Origin: Bog-366 sp963722555 | Lineage (GTDB): Bacteria > Acidobacteriota > Terriglobia > UBA7540 | Reading direction: 5' to 3' | Assembly: GCA_963722555.1 (NCBI GenBank) | Contig: CAVRNQ010000006.1 | Span: 1,364,001-1,428,000, forward strand | Length of the DNA stretch: 64,000 bases | Shown here: positions 62,183 to 64,000 of the stretch, piece by piece | Position numbering within the stretch: position 1 is the stretch's first letter | Layout: each line of letters starts with the position of its first letter | Made by a program: the position numbers and the translations under genes | The notes under the pieces: generated by a model | Told to the model about the DNA's origin: nothing | The model's database searches: none | Seen by the model: the letters and a program-made list of their open reading frames with translations, nothing else

Positions 62183-64000
62183 CTATTCCGGGACGGATTT
62201 CCCTTCCCGCTTCATGTCTTCGATATCGAAGCCACCCGAACGCGGTTCCCACCAATCGAGTGTTTGCTCCCCCGCAACGAAGCCCGTGGGCCGAAAAAGC
62301 CGGAAAGCCAGATGGAGCGATGGTGAAGTGGGAACGGGCCACCTCGCGTCCAGCGTTTGGGGAGCGCCGATCTCCGGCAGATCTCTTTCGCCCCCAGCCA
62401 GCTTGTTGTTGTCTCTGTCGCGGAGCTCCCAGCTCACGCGATAGCCGCGCAACGCATAGGAAGGGATTTCGTCTGGCTCGCGTCTGGAAATGGTGACGGT
62501 AAACCCTGCCGGCCGCGACTCGAGGTTGAAATTCCATTTCATCTGGACGTGCGCAGGGCTGTTCAGGCTCTGCCAGACCTGGTAGGACGGACGGCGCTGC
62601 CGGTTCTCGTCCACAACTCCGTGGTCCACGTTGCCTTCGGTCAGACCTGGCCACAGGTTGCGGTGCGATTTGTAATCCTGGTAGCACCACATCAGGGCGC
62701 CGGCGATCCAATCCTGCCTACCGATTTGCTCCATCTGGTCGCGGAAAACCTGCACGCGGAGTTTGTCCGCAGCCGCCGAATCGGACGCAAAGACTCCTGG
62801 AGTTCCAAATTCAGAAATAATTACCATCTTATTAGGATAATTGTGCTTGATACGCTCAAACACCGCCGGCAACAGACTGGTGGGTCCGTGCCAGGCGCCG
62901 AAGTATTCGTTCCACATGATAAAATCAGCGATGCTGGCGGAGTTGTCGCCGGGGTTTTCCACAAACGCGATGCGGTCGTCGGGGTACGTGACATAGCGAT
63001 CAGGGTCGAGCGATTTCAGAAAGTCGTACATCGTCTTGAAGTAGGAGCGTCCGCCGGGCGTATCGGTGGCGCTCTCATTGCACACGCTCCAGGCAAAGAT
63101 ACTGGGATGATTGAAATCCTGCTCGATCATCTCACGCATCATCTGTTGGGCCAGGGCAATGACTTTCGGGTCAGACATCTGCTCGCCACTAAACTGCCAC
63201 ACGGGAATTTCCGGGATCAGCAGAATGCCGTTGCGGTCGGCGTAGTCGAGGATGTAAGGGTGCTGCGGGTAGTGGACGGGACGGGTGAGGGTCATCTGGA
63301 GATTCTTCATATCGTCCCAGTCGTATTTCATCGTACCGCGTGTCTCGGCCAGCCCCTCCCCGGGCGACTCCTCATGGCGCGCCATGCCCGTCAGACGGAC
63401 CGGTTCGCCGTTCAAGAGGAGATGCCGGTCGCGAATCTCGACGGTGCGCGCGCCGAAATTATCAGTGAGCAAATCAAGAGGATTCCCGCGGGCATCCTGC
63501 AGGATAACTTCCGCGCGGTAAACATTGGGGTGGTCGAAATCCCAGAGCTTTACCGAATCGATCCGGAGCACCAGGGTCTTGCTTTGTGAACCCGGGGGGA
63601 GGGTCAATGACTGCTCTGCGGCCGCTGTCGCAGGGCCGCCTCCTGGAGGCCAAGCCTTCAGGAGGAGCTTCAATGGCAGGGGTTTCGTCGCATGGTTTTC
63701 TAGGAAGACCGTGTCGCTGACGTTCGCGCTTGTGCCTTCCACCTGGGGGCGGATTTGCTGTCGTCGGATGAACGCGTCGCCGGTCACGTTCAGCCAGACG
63801 TCGCGCACCACGCCGCCATAGTGCCACCAGTCGTACCAAAGGTTCCGGGTCGAGACAAGCTTCATGGCCCACCCGGGAATGGTCTGGGTGGTTGGCTGGT
63901 TGTTGATCTCCACAGCGAGAACATTGAGGGATTTCAAATGCGCTGTGACATCGAAAAAGTACTCGGTGTGTCCGCCCTCATGCCCACCGATTTCGCTGCC
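62183..64000 (-). CDS. GH2-type glycosidase, N-terminus cut by window edge
   Basis: The frame is open to 64000 without a start, so the N-terminus is missing; the segment translates through GGHEGGHTEYFFDVTAH, a GH2 sugar-binding domain. At least 605 residues are present. The acid/base Glu lies in FAWSVCNESATDTPGG and nucleophile in MVIISEFGTPGVF, typical of beta-galactosidase/glucuronidase. Ends about 110 bp before the other GH2 gene, so the two are probably an operon. Confidence 0.9.
   Translation of the reverse strand, partial: GSEIGGHEGGHTEYFFDVTAHLKSLNVLAVEINNQPTTQTIPGWAMKLVSTRNLWYDWWHYGGVVRDVWLNVTGDAFIRRQQIRPQVEGTSANVSDTVFLENHATKPLPLKLLLKAWPPGGGPATAAAEQSLTLPPGSQSKTLVLRIDSVKLWDFDHPNVYRAEVILQDARGNPLDLLTDNFGARTVEIRDRHLLLNGEPVRLTGMARHEESPGEGLAETRGTMKYDWDDMKNLQMTLTRPVHYPQHPYILDYADRNGILLIPEIPVWQFSGEQMSDPKVIALAQQMMREMIEQDFNHPSIFAWSVCNESATDTPGGRSYFKTMYDFLKSLDPDRYVTYPDDRIAFVENPGDNSASIADFIMWNEYFGAWHGPTSLLPAVFERIKHNYPNKMVIISEFGTPGVFASDSAAADKLRVQVFRDQMEQIGRQDWIAGALMWCYQDYKSHRNLWPGLTEGNVDHGVVDENRQRRPSYQVWQSLNSPAHVQMKWNFNLESRPAGFTVTISRREPDEIPSYALRGYRVSWELRDRDNNKLAGGERDLPEIGAPQTLDARWPVPTSPSLHLAFRLFRPTGFVAGEQTLDWWEPRSGGFDIEDMKREGKSVPE

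Noticed and set aside
62357..63589. 410-residue plus-strand frame
   Set aside because: Antisense to a GH2 gene with intact catalytic motifs.

Overview
The window is a high-GC bacterial chromosome segment that most resembles an Acidobacteriota genome. This is inferred from the mix of gene families (many Tat-exported MocA-type oxidoreductases, ceramidase-like and DUF4091 proteins, a YpdA-type bacillithiol reductase) and from the density of short palindromic 'TGTCATYCTGAG' repeats. There is no rRNA gene to confirm it.

Layout. (1) 1-13.0 kb: a minus-strand exopolysaccharide or O-antigen locus, headed by a specialised NusG-like antiterminator and followed by a BY-kinase/Wzz protein, a flippase, a ligase/polymerase, a methyltransferase, glycosyltransferases and an NAD-dependent epimerase. 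(2) 13-19.6 kb: a PilZ protein, a LarA-like DUF2088 protein, a double-ACT protein, a copper P-type ATPase with a small ferredoxin-fold-like partner, and a TlpA thioredoxin. (3) 19.7-28 kb: a tightly packed plus-strand run: membrane glycosyltransferase, two PTPS-II genes, GTP cyclohydrolase I and an SDR reductase (a candidate tetrahydrobiopterin operon), then miaB, a bifunctional nuclease, parA, parB and ypdA. (4) 28-35 kb: an accessory region rich in repeats, with an orphan antitoxin, TPR and ankyrin proteins, an AT-richer DUF3800 gene, and a HigBA-type toxin-antitoxin pair whose toxin is cut by a complete 915-bp IS5-type element. (5) 35-64 kb: carbohydrate and glycoside breakdown, with DUF4091/GH123-like, GH42 and two GH2 enzymes, an esterase, a PIG-L deacetylase, two ceramidase-like proteins, two MocA oxidoreductases, D-lyxose isomerase, two aldolases, an exported molybdenum hydroxylase and a TIM-barrel isomerase. 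A tandem PilZ protein, a STAS protein and a GNAT protein lie among them.

The most striking property is the interplay of dispersed repeats with genes. At least seven copies of one palindromic element are present. One sits in frame inside a glycosyltransferase gene, another supplies that gene's stop codon, and two lie inside larger inverted-repeat (MITE-like) elements. Other repeat families form gene tails or carry promoter-like sequences. The IS insertion can be reversed on paper: removing it together with one 4-bp target copy restores a full toxin reading frame. No tRNA, rRNA or CRISPR array was recognised.
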